DNA from: Palsa-965 sp044448685
GTDB taxonomy: Bacteria; Bacteroidota; Bacteroidia; Palsa-965
Direction of reading: 5' to 3'
Assembly: GCA_044448685.1 (NCBI GenBank)
Contig: JBIOHC010000013.1
Location: 27,030 to 91,029 of the forward strand
DNA length: 64,000 nt
Part shown: positions 25,901 through 33,823 of the stretch, in pieces
Position numbering within the stretch: position 1 is the stretch's first letter
How the letters are laid out: every line of letters starts with the position of its first letter
The notes under the pieces: generated by a model
Told to the model about the DNA's origin: nothing
Databases searched by the model: none
Seen by the model: only the letters and a program-made list of their open reading frames with translations
Translations under genes and position numbers: made by a program

Positions 25901-26938
25901 GGTTCCTGAACCGGTAGCATTGAGCGTAACACTTCCGGCTCCGTTACAAACGGTAGGTGCAAGCGGACTCACTGTTGTAGGTGTGTTCGGGTTTACAGTT
26001 ACCGTTGTGGTGCTGGTATAGGTGGTGGTTGCACCATCGCAATTGGTGACAACCATGGTAGCAGTATAGGTGGAAGTTGTAGTTGGGCAAACACTTACAC
26101 TTGCACCGCTGCCTACCACCCCGCTTGGGCCTGTCCAGGTAATTGTATAAGATGGAGCACCGGTCGGTGAAAATCTCCAGGCTTCATTAACGGCTGACCA
26201 TGCTGAAGGGTAGTTACGCCCGGGAGGAACAACAGCAACAGTACCGGTCTGATTCTGGATACCGATGATTCCGGCACCACCATTCCATCCACTGCAGGAA
26301 TAGCTGTTCTGAAGATATACATCAATATAATTCGTATTCTCATACAGGACCAGCTGTACCGTCGAGTTCGGAGTTCCGTCACAAATTCCGCTCCCTTTAT
26401 CAAACAAAGGCACATTCACCCAGCTCATCACCAGCGCATGACAGGGTGCTGAACCCAGTGTGGTGATGTAGGAGTTACCTCCAATACCCTGGTCCATATC
26501 ACGGAATGCGGCGCAAATGGTATTGCCGGGAAGATCAGTGGTATTGGGCAATGAAGTGCTAAGGGAATAGTTATCATACCCGCTTGAATTGGTCAGGTCA
26601 AAGGTGAGTTCACCGTTATCACCTAATACAGCCTGGTTGTACCAGTTACCGAAATAACAGAAGTTAAAGCCCAGATTGACGGTACTGCTCCATACATCAT
26701 CGGCACCTACAAGGATAGAAGAACCGGTGAAAGGATAAGGAGCATAGGGAATGGCACTGACAGTATAGGATGTGGTCTGGTTATTCGAGACCACTGCCGC
26801 ATTCAGTGTGGCACAAGCCCCCTGACAAATTGTTTGAGGGCTGCCGGCATTGACAGAGGGGCATGCCGGTGCGCCTTGTGCATGGAAACCGAGACTTCGG
26901 AATACAAGCAAGCACAGAAAAAATAGTTTTTTCTTCAA
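22949..26938 (-). CDS. SprB-repeat surface protein with T9SS type B sorting domain
   Basis: Very large secreted protein, 1329 residues from a TTG at 26938, which gives a textbook signal peptide (start codon then KKKLFFLCLLVFRSLGFHAQG). The 28 codons upstream contain no ATG; another TTG at 27022 is the only extended option. Order: N-terminal globular region (about 1-270), Ig-like segments, eight SprB repeats of about 75 residues (each with SGGTGPYTYSW-type cores and C-N-x-x-C-N-G), two Ig-like units, a PKD domain (WDWNYGDGTTSN, then HTYATGGNYTVTLTV), and the CHU_C gliding-motility-associated C-terminal domain (VPNVFTPNDDGSNDLFVV, YDRWGVELI, GTYFYII). The last domain directs export through the type IX secretion system. 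Likely an adhesin; ligand unknown. Confidence 0.93.
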   Translation of the reverse strand: MKKKLFFLCLLVFRSLGFHAQGAPACPSVNAGSPQTICQGACATLNAAVVSNNQTTSYTVSAIPYAPYPFTGSSILVGADDVWSSTVNLGFNFCYFGNWYNQAVLGDNGELTFDLTNSSGYDNYSLSTSLPNTTDLPGNTICAAFRDMDQGIGGNSYITTLGSAPCHALVMSWVNVPLFDKGSGICDGTPNSTVQLVLYENTNYIDVYLQNSYSCSGWNGGAGIIGIQNQTGTVAVVPPGRNYPSAWSAVNEAWRFSPTGAPSYTITWTGPSGVVGSGASVSVCPTTTSTYTATMVVTNCDGATTTYTSTTTVTVNPNTPTTVSPLAPTVCNGAGSVTLNATGSGTFVWSPSTGLSGTTGSSVNASPASTTTYTVTETQGSCTSTATTTVNVGNSATLTNSTTAVSCNGGTNGTGTANATGGTPGYTYSWSGGGGTNPTTVGLPAGTYSCLVTTANGCTSTTTVTITQPIALATTPSSVAATCGSSNGSAGVTASGGNGGYTYAWTPAPAAGQTTATAVNLPAGNYTVTVTDSKGCTKQTIIAVSTTAGPSSTPGVTANASCNASCNGTATINVSGGTGPYTYSWITNPSITSTANNLCAGTYTCIAKDGNGCTTQQIFNITQPAVLAVAPSSTSANCGGTNGSATGTASGGTGPYTYAWTPAPAAGQTTPTAINLSAGNYTVTVTDSKGCTQNTIVPVNNVGGPSASVASSANPTCNASCNGTATVTGSGGTAPLTYSWTSNPSTTGTANNLCAGTSYICTVKDAAGCSTTQTITLTQPAALSISPASTNTSCNAVCDGTATATVSGGTSAYTYSWSPNTATTPGVTALCQGTYTCHVTDANGCPTQQVFTITQPAPITDVATTQKVLCNGACNGSATVVPSGGTGAFTYAWVGSPSLTQTASSLCAGTYTCTMTDAHGCSKQQILTIIQPSPLTASDVSTSSTCNLSNGSMNVTPSGGTATYTYAWSPAPATGTVSGNAGSLPKNSYTCTVTDSAGCTFQVVDSVKNTGVKPVALITPSGPTTFCFGNPVTLTASGGSTYSWNTGSAATSIVAGTGGTFTLYAINSCGVDSTKITLIRDSLPKSLVTGPPAFCKGSTDILNASGGGTYVWSTGATTSSIVVSTGGPYYVLVTNNCGTDTAHFNVTENTVQAGFIPSATTGTMPLPITFADSSSANSSEWDWNYGDGTTSNENTTGTGAGHTYATGGNYTVTLTVTDTITGCTSTYSRVIVIKELPSWIKVPNVFTPNDDGSNDLFVVSSQGISKFEGKIYDRWGVELITLTAAGMGWDGRTPGGALAVPGTYFYIITASGDDGRQYAFNGSFMLIRN

Positions 26939-27107
26939 GGAGATGTGTGTTTTTATACTAAAAAAAGCGATTAATGCGGATAAATGATTGACTAATATAG
27001 GAATTATAAAGCTGATTACCAATTAACGACATCCAATTTCATGAACAATTTAGGAGTGATAAGTCGATCAAGATACTATTAAGCGTATGTGACTCAATAA
27101 TTAAGAC

Positions 27108-27135
27108 ATAAAAAAAACCGCTCAATGAGCGGTTT
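27108..27135 (-). terminator. Rho-independent terminator of the 27.2-27.5 kb gene
   Basis: Stem AAACCGCTCA (27115-27124) with TGAGCGGTTT (27126-27135). Read on the minus strand it is followed by a run of T. Lies 34 bp after the stop codon. Confidence 0.85.
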
Positions 27136-27168
27136 CTGACGATGAGGGTATACTCTTTTATGGTCCTG

Positions 27169-27456
27169 TTAATTAAAATTTTTCTTGGTTTCAAGAAAGC
27201 ATTCATCAACGATAAGGCTGTTTGTAAATTCAGGCCTGTAGGCTTTCCGCTTACGAAGCACACAACGATTAAAATGGGCTACCCAACTCTGCAGGTCATC
27301 CTGATTTTCAAACCGACGGCTCTGCTGATTCACAGTAGCCACTATACGGGACGCATGATCCACGTTCAGATAAAGTTCCCCGTCCAGGTAATAATTAGAT
27401 ATTTGCCCATCTTTTTCTTCTGAAATCTGATGAACTATTACTTTTTCATCGCTCAT
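27169..27456 (-). CDS. Small cytoplasmic protein, function unknown
   Basis: 95 residues from the ATG at 27456 (MSDEKVIVHQISEEKDGQIS). The upstream ORF extension overlaps the promoter and is rejected. No signal peptide, membrane segment or recognised domain; C-terminal part is basic (NRCVLRKRKAYRPEF). It has its own well-formed promoter and terminator, which supports it as a real monocistronic gene. Confidence 0.7.
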   Translation of the reverse strand: MSDEKVIVHQISEEKDGQISNYYLDGELYLNVDHASRIVATVNQQSRRFENQDDLQSWVAHFNRCVLRKRKAYRPEFTNSLIVDECFLETKKNFN

Positions 27457-27477
27457 ATTTACTGATTTAGATTTTTG

Positions 27478-27508
27478 CAAATGTACCCCTTCCCCCAACT
27501 TTAAACAA
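27478..27508 (-). promoter_or_regulatory. Promoter of the 27.2-27.5 kb gene
   Basis: Minus-strand TTG (27506-27508) and TACATTTG (27478-27485) with a 20-bp spacer, matching the Bacteroidota consensus; ATG 21 nt downstream of the -7 box. Confidence 0.6.
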
Positions 27509-27561
27509 GGAATATCCGCCTATGTTGAAAATTTACTTGAAACTTTGCTTTTTCAGCCCCT

Positions 27562-28482
27562 TTATTTACCGTTCAAAATCGTGTTATATTTATTTATATT
27601 GGCCGGATCAACAGAGTTAAGTAAGGCTACCGCCTTCCCTTTTTCATCGGTATAGGCTGTTGAAAAAAGCTTGACAAGTTCATCACATTTGGCGCTGAAA
27701 AAGAGCTGCAGATTAAAGGAGGCCGGTTTTTCCTGATACACTTTCTGAATGAGCTGTAAACTTTCATAGACAGCCTGGCGGCCGGCAGCCAGATCCGAAT
27801 ACATCAAATCAAAACCCTGGCGATGGTATTTATACATACATTCCCTGAGTGGGGCGAATACAGAACTGGTGGCATTTTCAATTAGCCAGTACCTGTTTTT
27901 CTGACTGGTGCTTTCAAAGGCTTTCCATCCATGTTCGGCAGCATTCTGGGCCATATTTACGATCTGCTGAGCCTTTTGATAATAGGGAGTTCCACCGTAT
28001 AATGAAAAGGTATCGTAATCCTCCGCTATAGCTACATAGGCATAGAATGCGAGTACAGAAGTCAGGTTATTCGAAAAGGTGGTTTCAATAAAATCCATAG
28101 GCTGGGCTTCTATGTAATTGAATTGAAAATCGTTATCACTGTAATTAATGACAGTACAGTTATAGGACGATTTATAGGCAGGGCGGTTAGTCTGAATCTG
28201 AATGGTGCCTACAAACTGATCAATAGCAACCTCCGTATTGATGGTAATGGTAACACTCATTGTAATACGTTCCTGGGCAGAGAAGTTATCCTTGGTCCAG
28301 TGTGTATTGTTCATAAATTCATATACGGAAGTTTTCAGCGACTCGAATATGCGTTTTTCTGTTGTTCCCTGAATCTGAGGTGCGAGGACCTGTACACTGC
28401 AATTCAGCTCCTGGGCATGCAGGCATCCTGCTCCTGAGAGCAGGCCGCTGAGGAATAGGATGAATTTCGAACTGTTTTTCAT
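27562..28482 (-). CDS. porD: DUF4835 / PorD-type exported protein
   Basis: 306 residues from the ATG at 28482 (a TTG six bases upstream is also in frame). Signal peptide MKNSSKFILFLSGLLSGAGCLHAQ. The mature start ELNCSVQVLAPQIQGTTEKRIFESL and the central NRPAYKSSYNCTVINYSDNDFQF and LAFYAYVAIAEDYDTFSLYGGTPYYQKA segments are hallmarks of the DUF4835 family, annotated as type IX secretion protein PorD. The direct biochemical role is not established as far as I know. It is the last gene of a bamD-rpoZ-coaBC-porD row, an order familiar in Bacteroidota, 21 bp after coaBC. Confidence 0.88.
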   Translation of the reverse strand: MKNSSKFILFLSGLLSGAGCLHAQELNCSVQVLAPQIQGTTEKRIFESLKTSVYEFMNNTHWTKDNFSAQERITMSVTITINTEVAIDQFVGTIQIQTNRPAYKSSYNCTVINYSDNDFQFNYIEAQPMDFIETTFSNNLTSVLAFYAYVAIAEDYDTFSLYGGTPYYQKAQQIVNMAQNAAEHGWKAFESTSQKNRYWLIENATSSVFAPLRECMYKYHRQGFDLMYSDLAAGRQAVYESLQLIQKVYQEKPASFNLQLFFSAKCDELVKLFSTAYTDEKGKAVALLNSVDPANINKYNTILNGK

Positions 28483-28503
28483 AATCAATTAAAATACAAA
28501 TAC

Positions 28504-29736
28504 TTAAACCGGAACACTTCCTGTATTGGAATCCGGGAGCAGGCTTTTAATCTTATTCACAATATCACGGGCAACCTCTTTCTTGTCCTTTAACTCAAAA
28601 TTCTCTGTTTTATTGTGTTTGTCAATAATCGTAATTTTATTCGAGGTGGTACCGAATCCGGCACCTGTATCACGGAGTGAATTAAGAACGACGAAATCAA
28701 GGTTCTTTTTAACCAGCTTGGCTTTTGCATGTTCTACTTCAGAATCTGTTTCCAGGGCGAAGCCAACAAGGATCTGATGCGCTGTTTTACGACTGCCCAG
28801 TTCTGTAAGGATATCCCTTGTCTGTTCCAGTTCTATGTTTGAAAGTCCCTGTCCTCCCTCCTTCTTGATTTTCCCGGTGGCTTTATGAACAGGTTTGTAA
28901 TCGGCAACGGCTGCCGCCATCACCGTGATATCAGCTGTTTTGAAATCATTCATACAGGCTGTGTACATTTCTTCAGCAGATACCACATCCAGTCTTTTTA
29001 TATGGCCTTGTCCGGAATGCAATGCATTGGGGCCGCAAACCAGGGTTACTTCTGCCCCATTCATAGCCAGTTCATCTGCAAGTGCAAATCCCATCCTGCC
29101 GGAACTATGGTTTCCGATAAAGCGGACCGGATCGATGGCTTCAAAGGTAGGGCCGGCAGTTACGAGTGCTTTACGTCCAAAGAGAGGTGCTTGCTCCTTC
29201 AGAATTTTTTCAAGGGAAGCAATTATTTCTTCCGGTTCAGCCATTCTTCCTTCTCCTATCAGTCCGCTTGCCAGTTCCCCGTACCCGGGTATAAGAATAC
29301 GATGTCCTCTTGATTTCAGCCTGATCAGATTATCGGTGGTGGAAGCATGTTTATACATATCCAGATCCATAGCCGGAGCCAGGTATACAGGGCAACGGGC
29401 ACTGAGGTAGGTACCCAGCAATAAATTATCGCATATCCCGTTTGCCATCTTTGCAAGAGTATTGGCAGATGCAGGAGCAATAAGCATCAGATCGGCCCAC
29501 AGGCCGAGCTCCACATGATTATTCCACTGTCCTGAACCTGCAGTACTGAACTCCCATAATACAGGACGTTTGGAAAGAACAGAAAGTGTAAGCGGAGTAA
29601 TAAATTCACGGGCTGAAGGAGTCATTACAACCTGGACGTTGGCACCGGCTTTGACCAGCAGACGTACCAGGAAGGCCGATTTATAGGCAGCAATACTGGA
29701 TGTGACACCCAGGATGATATTTTTTCCGTTCAGCAT
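28504..29736 (-). CDS. coaBC: CoaBC: phosphopantothenoylcysteine synthetase/decarboxylase
   Basis: 410-residue bifunctional enzyme of coenzyme A synthesis. The N-terminal flavodoxin-like CoaC part (about 1-185) shows LGVTSSIAAYKS, HVELGLWADLMLIAPASANT and APAMDLDMY. The C-terminal CoaB part (about 190-400) shows ALVTAGPTFEAIDPVRFIGN, then HSSGRMGFALA. The substrate-clamp motif that often reads LACG-x-x-G-x-GRM reads LASGLIGEGRM here, so the usual catalytic Cys is Ser; I think this variant is common in the phylum but cannot check. It lies between a terminator-like hairpin downstream of rpoZ and porD. Confidence 0.95.
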   Translation of the reverse strand: MLNGKNIILGVTSSIAAYKSAFLVRLLVKAGANVQVVMTPSAREFITPLTLSVLSKRPVLWEFSTAGSGQWNNHVELGLWADLMLIAPASANTLAKMANGICDNLLLGTYLSARCPVYLAPAMDLDMYKHASTTDNLIRLKSRGHRILIPGYGELASGLIGEGRMAEPEEIIASLEKILKEQAPLFGRKALVTAGPTFEAIDPVRFIGNHSSGRMGFALADELAMNGAEVTLVCGPNALHSGQGHIKRLDVVSAEEMYTACMNDFKTADITVMAAAVADYKPVHKATGKIKKEGGQGLSNIELEQTRDILTELGSRKTAHQILVGFALETDSEVEHAKAKLVKKNLDFVVLNSLRDTGAGFGTTSNKITIIDKHNKTENFELKDKKEVARDIVNKIKSLLPDSNTGSVPV

Positions 29737-29746
29737 ACTGGCCTGT

Positions 29747-29785
29747 ATGAAAAGGTAAAAGGTTCAATGGAATCATTGAACCTTA
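29747..29785 (-). terminator. Terminator or attenuator between rpoZ and coaBC
   Basis: Perfect 11-bp stem AAGGTTCAATG (29759-29769), loop GAAT, CATTGAACCTT (29774-29784). On the minus strand it is followed by TTTTACCTTTTC. Positioned 38 bp after the rpoZ stop and 22 bp before the coaBC start. Confidence 0.7.
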
Positions 29786-29822
29786 CTGAATGCGATGCTT
29801 TGACGGTAAAAGGGAACAGGGA

Positions 29823-30161
29823 TCAGTTTTGTGATGCCTGAACTTCTTTTGCCGGGTTACGGTAGTATATTTTATCTTCCATAAATTCAGATGTAGCAAT
29901 GGAAGATGGTTTTGGCAGACGCTCATAAAACTTGGAAATTTCAATCTGTTCGCGGTTTTCGAACACTTCTTCCAGGTTGTCGGAATGAGAAGCAAATTCA
30001 TTCAGTTTCTGGGTCAGCTCTTCCTTGATTTCAGCAGAGATCTGATTGGCCCTTTTGCTGATGATAGCCACACTCTGGTACACATTTCCTGTTTTGTCAT
30101 CCAGTTTCCTTACATCACGGGTGATGGTCGTCGGCTCAGCATTGGTCTTTTTGTAATCCAT
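29823..30161 (-). CDS. rpoZ: RNA polymerase omega subunit (Bacteroidota type)
   Basis: 112 residues, cytoplasmic. Bacteroidota omega proteins differ from proteobacterial ones but retain the GNVYQSVAIISKRANQI core (residues 25-41), equivalent to the R-x-A-x-Q-I region that contacts beta-prime, followed by a helical KEELTQKLNEFASH stretch. The position directly downstream of bamD (16-bp gap) and upstream of coaBC is the usual neighbourhood. Omega aids assembly and stability of RNA polymerase. Confidence 0.9.
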   Translation of the reverse strand: MDYKKTNAEPTTITRDVRKLDDKTGNVYQSVAIISKRANQISAEIKEELTQKLNEFASHSDNLEEVFENREQIEISKFYERLPKPSSIATSEFMEDKIYYRNPAKEVQASQN

Positions 30162-30177
30162 GTAGTTTGCTTGTTAT

Positions 30178-31056
30178 TTACGGTTTGTTTGCTGCTTTTT
30201 TGTCTGCCAGTTCCTTGTCTGCTTTACGCTGTGCGGCTTCTTTGTCAAGTACTGCTTTTATTTTCGTTGCACTGTCAAAAATACTCTGGGCTTCAGCCAG
30301 ATAAATGCTTTTTGGATAGGTGTCTACAAATTTAATGTAATTATCCATAGCCAACTTCATTCTTTCCGCTTTTTTCTCATCTACGCTCAATAGTCCCAGT
30401 TCATAATAGGACTTCAAGACCAGGAAAACCAGCTCTTCTTTGTGTTTGCTGGCCGGAAATTCCTTGTTATGGATGCCAATATCGGCAATGGCAGCCTTGT
30501 AATCCGTGAGGTGGAAATACTGTACACAGGTGGAATAAGACTTCATTTCCAGCTTCGCCCTGAGTTTGTCAACATATTCATTACAATCCGGAATACGCTC
30601 ACTTTTAGGGTATTGCTTTAAAAAGAAGGCAAATTCACGTATGGCTGCATACGTATCCGTCTGATCCAGTGCATATTCGGGAGAATTCAGGTAATAGCAA
30701 TAGGCTGTCATATAAGCACATTCTTCGGCTCTTTTGCCGGTTGGAAAGGTCCTTACATAATTTCTGAACAGGAAGCCTGCCAGCAAATAATCACCCATTT
30801 CAAAATTCGTATAGGCATTGTAAAAATAAACCGTTTCCGCTTTATCCGTGCCTTTATAGACATTCTGAAGTTCTTCAAACAGAATCTGGGCCTTGGTATA
30901 CTCCCCTTTGTCATAGTAATGAATGGCCATTTCCAGCTTATAGGCATAATCATTACTCCTTTTTACCCTGGCGAATTCATTGTGGCAGGAAGTGAATACA
31001 GCCAGTGACAGAGCAACGAGGCTGATTAAAAGACTTTTCTGAAGGGTCATTTTCAT
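30178..31056 (-). CDS. bamD: Outer membrane assembly lipoprotein BamD
   Basis: 292 residues. BamD is the TPR lipoprotein of the BAM complex that inserts beta-barrel proteins in the outer membrane. Lipoprotein signal peptide with lipobox FTSC (residues 21-24). TPR units follow: AYKLEMAIHYYDKGEYTKAQ, FYNAYTNFEMGDYLLAGFLF, MTAYCYYLNSPEY and VLKSYYELGLLSVDEKKAER. The C-terminus is a Lys/Ala-rich helix. The ATG at 31056 is used; ATG 31050 is an equally possible start. First gene of the bamD-rpoZ pair. Confidence 0.92.
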   Translation of the reverse strand: MKMTLQKSLLISLVALSLAVFTSCHNEFARVKRSNDYAYKLEMAIHYYDKGEYTKAQILFEELQNVYKGTDKAETVYFYNAYTNFEMGDYLLAGFLFRNYVRTFPTGKRAEECAYMTAYCYYLNSPEYALDQTDTYAAIREFAFFLKQYPKSERIPDCNEYVDKLRAKLEMKSYSTCVQYFHLTDYKAAIADIGIHNKEFPASKHKEELVFLVLKSYYELGLLSVDEKKAERMKLAMDNYIKFVDTYPKSIYLAEAQSIFDSATKIKAVLDKEAAQRKADKELADKKAANKP

Positions 31057-31064
31057 AGAACGGG

Positions 31065-31072
31065 CAAAGGTA
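31065..31072 (-). promoter_or_regulatory. -7 box (TACCTTTG) of bamD
   Basis: Exact TAnnTTTG match on the minus strand, 8 nt before the ATG, so the 5' leader would be very short. No convincing -33 TTG. Confidence 0.42.
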
Positions 31073-31107
31073 ACTATTATTATTCATTTACGTGTTCACA
31101 ATTCAAT

Positions 31108-31138
31108 TTGCCTTCACCGCCCGGAATGATTAATTTTG
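31108..31138 (+). promoter_or_regulatory. Promoter of the alpha-oxoamine synthase gene
   Basis: TTG (31108-31110, within TTTG) and TAATTTTG (31131-31138) with a 20-bp spacer: a near-ideal Bacteroidota promoter. It overlaps an in-frame TTG at 31136, ruling that out as start codon. Confidence 0.65.
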
Positions 31139-31186
31139 CGCATTCTTAGCCGTGAATATGGCATTCCCGGTATAAACCTTTATGAA

Positions 31187-32431
31187 ATGAAAGACTTATT
31201 CGACAAGATCAGGGATAACCGGGGCCCGATCGGGATGCATGCGAAAGAATCTCACGGCTACTTTACTTTCCCTAAGCTGGAAGGAGATATTTCTCCCCGT
31301 ATGATTTTCCGTGGAAGAGAAAGACTGAACTGGAGTTTGAATAACTATCTGGGTCTTGCCAATCACCCGGAGGTACGCAAGGCTGATGCCGAAGGTGCTG
31401 CCCGTTTCGGACTGGCTGCCCCGATGGGTGCCCGTATGATGTCAGGCAATTCGGATCTGCATGAGCAACTGGAAGCAGAACTTTCAGTCTATGTAAAAAA
31501 AGAAGAAACCATACTGTGTAATTACGGTTATCAGGCTATGGTATCGGCCATAGATTGCCTTGTCGACCGGCATGATGTGATCGTATACGATGCCGAAGCT
31601 CATGCCTGTATCCTCGATGGTGTAAGGCTGCATATGGGTAAGCGCTATGTATACAAGCACAATGATATAAGCGATTGCGAAAAGCAACTGGAACGTGCCA
31701 CCAAACTGGCCGAATCTACAGGTGGCTGTATCCTGCTTATTACCGAAGGTGTTTTCGGTATGAGAGGTGATCAGGGCAAACTGAAAGAAATTGTTGAACT
31801 GAAAAAGAAATTCAAATTCCGTCTGTTTGTGGATGATGCACACGGTATCGGCACGATGGGCAAACACGGAGGAGGAACAGGTGAAGAACAAGGGTGCCAG
31901 GACGGAATTGATATTTATTTCGGAACGTTTGCCAAATCCTTTGCGCTTATTGGTGGTTTTATTTCCAGTGATAAACAGATCATTGAATACCTGCGTTACA
32001 ATATGCGCTCCCAGATTTTTGCCAAATCCCTTCCCCTGCCCTGCGTTGTGGGTGCATTGAAAAGGCTTGAGCTGATGCGTAACCATCCCGAACTCAGGGA
32101 AAATCTCTGGAAAATTACCAATGCCATGCAGGATGGACTGCGTAAAGCCGGTTTTGAAATCGGGGTTACCAATTCACCGGTCACTCCTGTATTCATGAAC
32201 GGCTCCATTCCTGAAGCGACAAATCTGATTTATGACCTGCGTGAGAATTTCAATATTTTCTGTTCCATGGTTGTTTATCCGGTTGTTCCAAAGGGGATGA
32301 TCATTCTCAGACTTATACCGACAGCAGTACATACCATGCAGGATGTGACCTACACCATCGATGCATTTAACCAGATTGTGGGCAAGCTGCGTTCCGGCCA
32401 GTATATGGCCGAAAAAATCGCCTCTTTCTAA
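31187..32431 (+). CDS. Alpha-oxoamine synthase family PLP enzyme (KBL/BioF/SPT-like)
   Basis: 414 residues from the ATG at 31187 (MKDLFDKIRDNRGPIGMHAK). Class II fold-type I PLP enzymes of this family condense an amino acid with an acyl-CoA. Motifs: NWSLNNYLGLANHPEV, GARMMSGNSDLHEQLE, DAEAHACILDG, FVDDAHGIGTMGKHG (the Asp and His contact PLP) and the Schiff-base Lys in GTFAKSFALIGGF. Candidate reactions are serine palmitoyltransferase (sphingolipid synthesis, known in Bacteroidota), 2-amino-3-ketobutyrate CoA ligase or 8-amino-7-oxononanoate synthase. The lack of bio genes nearby argues against BioF, but I cannot choose. The helicase gene follows with a 3-bp gap, implying cotranscription. Confidence 0.9.
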   Translation: MKDLFDKIRDNRGPIGMHAKESHGYFTFPKLEGDISPRMIFRGRERLNWSLNNYLGLANHPEVRKADAEGAARFGLAAPMGARMMSGNSDLHEQLEAELSVYVKKEETILCNYGYQAMVSAIDCLVDRHDVIVYDAEAHACILDGVRLHMGKRYVYKHNDISDCEKQLERATKLAESTGGCILLITEGVFGMRGDQGKLKEIVELKKKFKFRLFVDDAHGIGTMGKHGGGTGEEQGCQDGIDIYFGTFAKSFALIGGFISSDKQIIEYLRYNMRSQIFAKSLPLPCVVGALKRLELMRNHPELRENLWKITNAMQDGLRKAGFEIGVTNSPVTPVFMNGSIPEATNLIYDLRENFNIFCSMVVYPVVPKGMIILRLIPTAVHTMQDVTYTIDAFNQIVGKLRSGQYMAEKIASF

Positions 32432-32434
32432 ACT

Positions 32435-33706
32435 ATGAATTTCGACGAACTCCAGTTACATCCTCTGCTGATTGAAGCCATCAGTTATGCGAATTATGTG
32501 AAAGCCACACCTATTCAGGAAATGAGCATTCCTATTATTCTGCAGGGCCGTGATCTGATAGGCTGTGCTCAAACCGGGACCGGCAAAACAGCTGCTTTTG
32601 CCTTGCCGGTGATGAGCAAATTGCTGGAAAAGGAAGTGCACGGTACCCAGGCATTGATCATTGTTCCTACCCGTGAGCTGGCTATACAGATTGCTCAATG
32701 GATGGACGGACTATCCTATTTCACCAATATCAGCGCTATGGCTGTCTACGGCGGAGGGGATGGCATTTCGTTTGAACAGGAAAAAACGGCATTCACCAAG
32801 GGTGCCAATATTATTATTGCCACTCCGGGCCGGCTGCAAAGTCATATCAACCTGGGCTATGTCAATTTTTCAGGACTTAAATTCCTTATCCTCGATGAAG
32901 CCGACCGTATGCTGGATATGGGCTTTTTTGACGATATCATGCGGGTGATCAATATTGTTCCCAAAGAGCGTCAGACACTCCTTTTCTCTGCCACCATGCC
33001 GGCCAAAATACGTCAGCTGGCAAGTAAAATCCTTCGTGATCCGGCAGAAGTAAGCATAGCCATTTCCAAACCTGCCGAAGGAGTTGTGCAGGGTGCTTAT
33101 CTGGCCTATGATGCCCAAAAGGTGCCGCTTATCAAACAACTACTCGCCGGTAAGGAAGATGAACTCAAAAGTGTCATCATCTTTGCTTCCCGTAAAGAGA
33201 CCGTAAAGAGCCTCGAAAATGAACTCAAGAAACAAAGGCTGAAAGTACGCTCCATACACAGTGATCTGGAGCAAAGCGAACGGGAAGAAGTGATGCGTAT
33301 GTTTAAAAGCCGTCAGATTCAGGCCCTTGTAGCCACTGATATTGTTTCCAGGGGAATTGACATTGACGATATAGGCCTGGTAATCAATTTTGACGTTCCC
33401 GGTGATGCGGAAGACTATATACACCGTATTGGACGTACAGCCCGTGCCGAATCAACCGGTGTGGCGCTTTCCTTTATCAATGATAAGGATACGGACAAGT
33501 TTATGCGCATAGAGCAATTCCTGGGCAAAACCGTTCAGAAAATACCACTTCCGGAAGGGATGGGAGAAGGCCCTGCCTATGTTTCAAGGCCTAAAGGCAG
33601 CGGAGGAGGATTTCATCGTAAAGGCTCCGGCTCAGGAGGTCATAAAGGAGGAGGAGGTAAATCCGGTTTTCAACGTCGCAGCCCGAATAAGACCCAGGGG
33701 AGGTAA
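32435..33706 (+). CDS. DEAD-box RNA helicase, RhlE-like
   Basis: 423 residues, cytoplasmic. ATP-dependent RNA remodelling, usually in ribosome assembly, cold adaptation or RNA decay. Motifs in order: Q-motif PIQEMSIP, motif I AQTGTGKTAA, Ia PTRELAIQ, GG, Ib TPGRL, motif II LDEADRML, motif III FSATMP, motif V ATDIVSRGIDI, motif VI HRIGRTAR. The last 45 or so residues are Gly/Lys/Arg/Ser-rich and probably bind RNA non-specifically. Starts 3 bp after the oxoamine synthase stop. Confidence 0.95.
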   Translation: MNFDELQLHPLLIEAISYANYVKATPIQEMSIPIILQGRDLIGCAQTGTGKTAAFALPVMSKLLEKEVHGTQALIIVPTRELAIQIAQWMDGLSYFTNISAMAVYGGGDGISFEQEKTAFTKGANIIIATPGRLQSHINLGYVNFSGLKFLILDEADRMLDMGFFDDIMRVINIVPKERQTLLFSATMPAKIRQLASKILRDPAEVSIAISKPAEGVVQGAYLAYDAQKVPLIKQLLAGKEDELKSVIIFASRKETVKSLENELKKQRLKVRSIHSDLEQSEREEVMRMFKSRQIQALVATDIVSRGIDIDDIGLVINFDVPGDAEDYIHRIGRTARAESTGVALSFINDKDTDKFMRIEQFLGKTVQKIPLPEGMGEGPAYVSRPKGSGGGFHRKGSGSGGHKGGGGKSGFQRRSPNKTQGR

Positions 33707-33776
33707 CCCATTGTCCGATCAGTTGACACAAATAACCCTTTTTTTACTAAAATAAGCCGACAGATTGGTTTATTCC

Positions 33777-33784
33777 TATCTTTG
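33777..33784 (+). promoter_or_regulatory. -7 box (TATCTTTG) of the 33.8-34.3 kb lipoprotein gene
   Basis: Exact TAnnTTTG match 39 nt upstream of the ATG at 33824. It also excludes the in-frame TTG at 33782 as start. No well-spaced -33 TTG. Confidence 0.45.
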
Positions 33785-33823
33785 CTGCAAAATAACCAAC
33801 CAATTAAAAAACTCATTCGTAAA

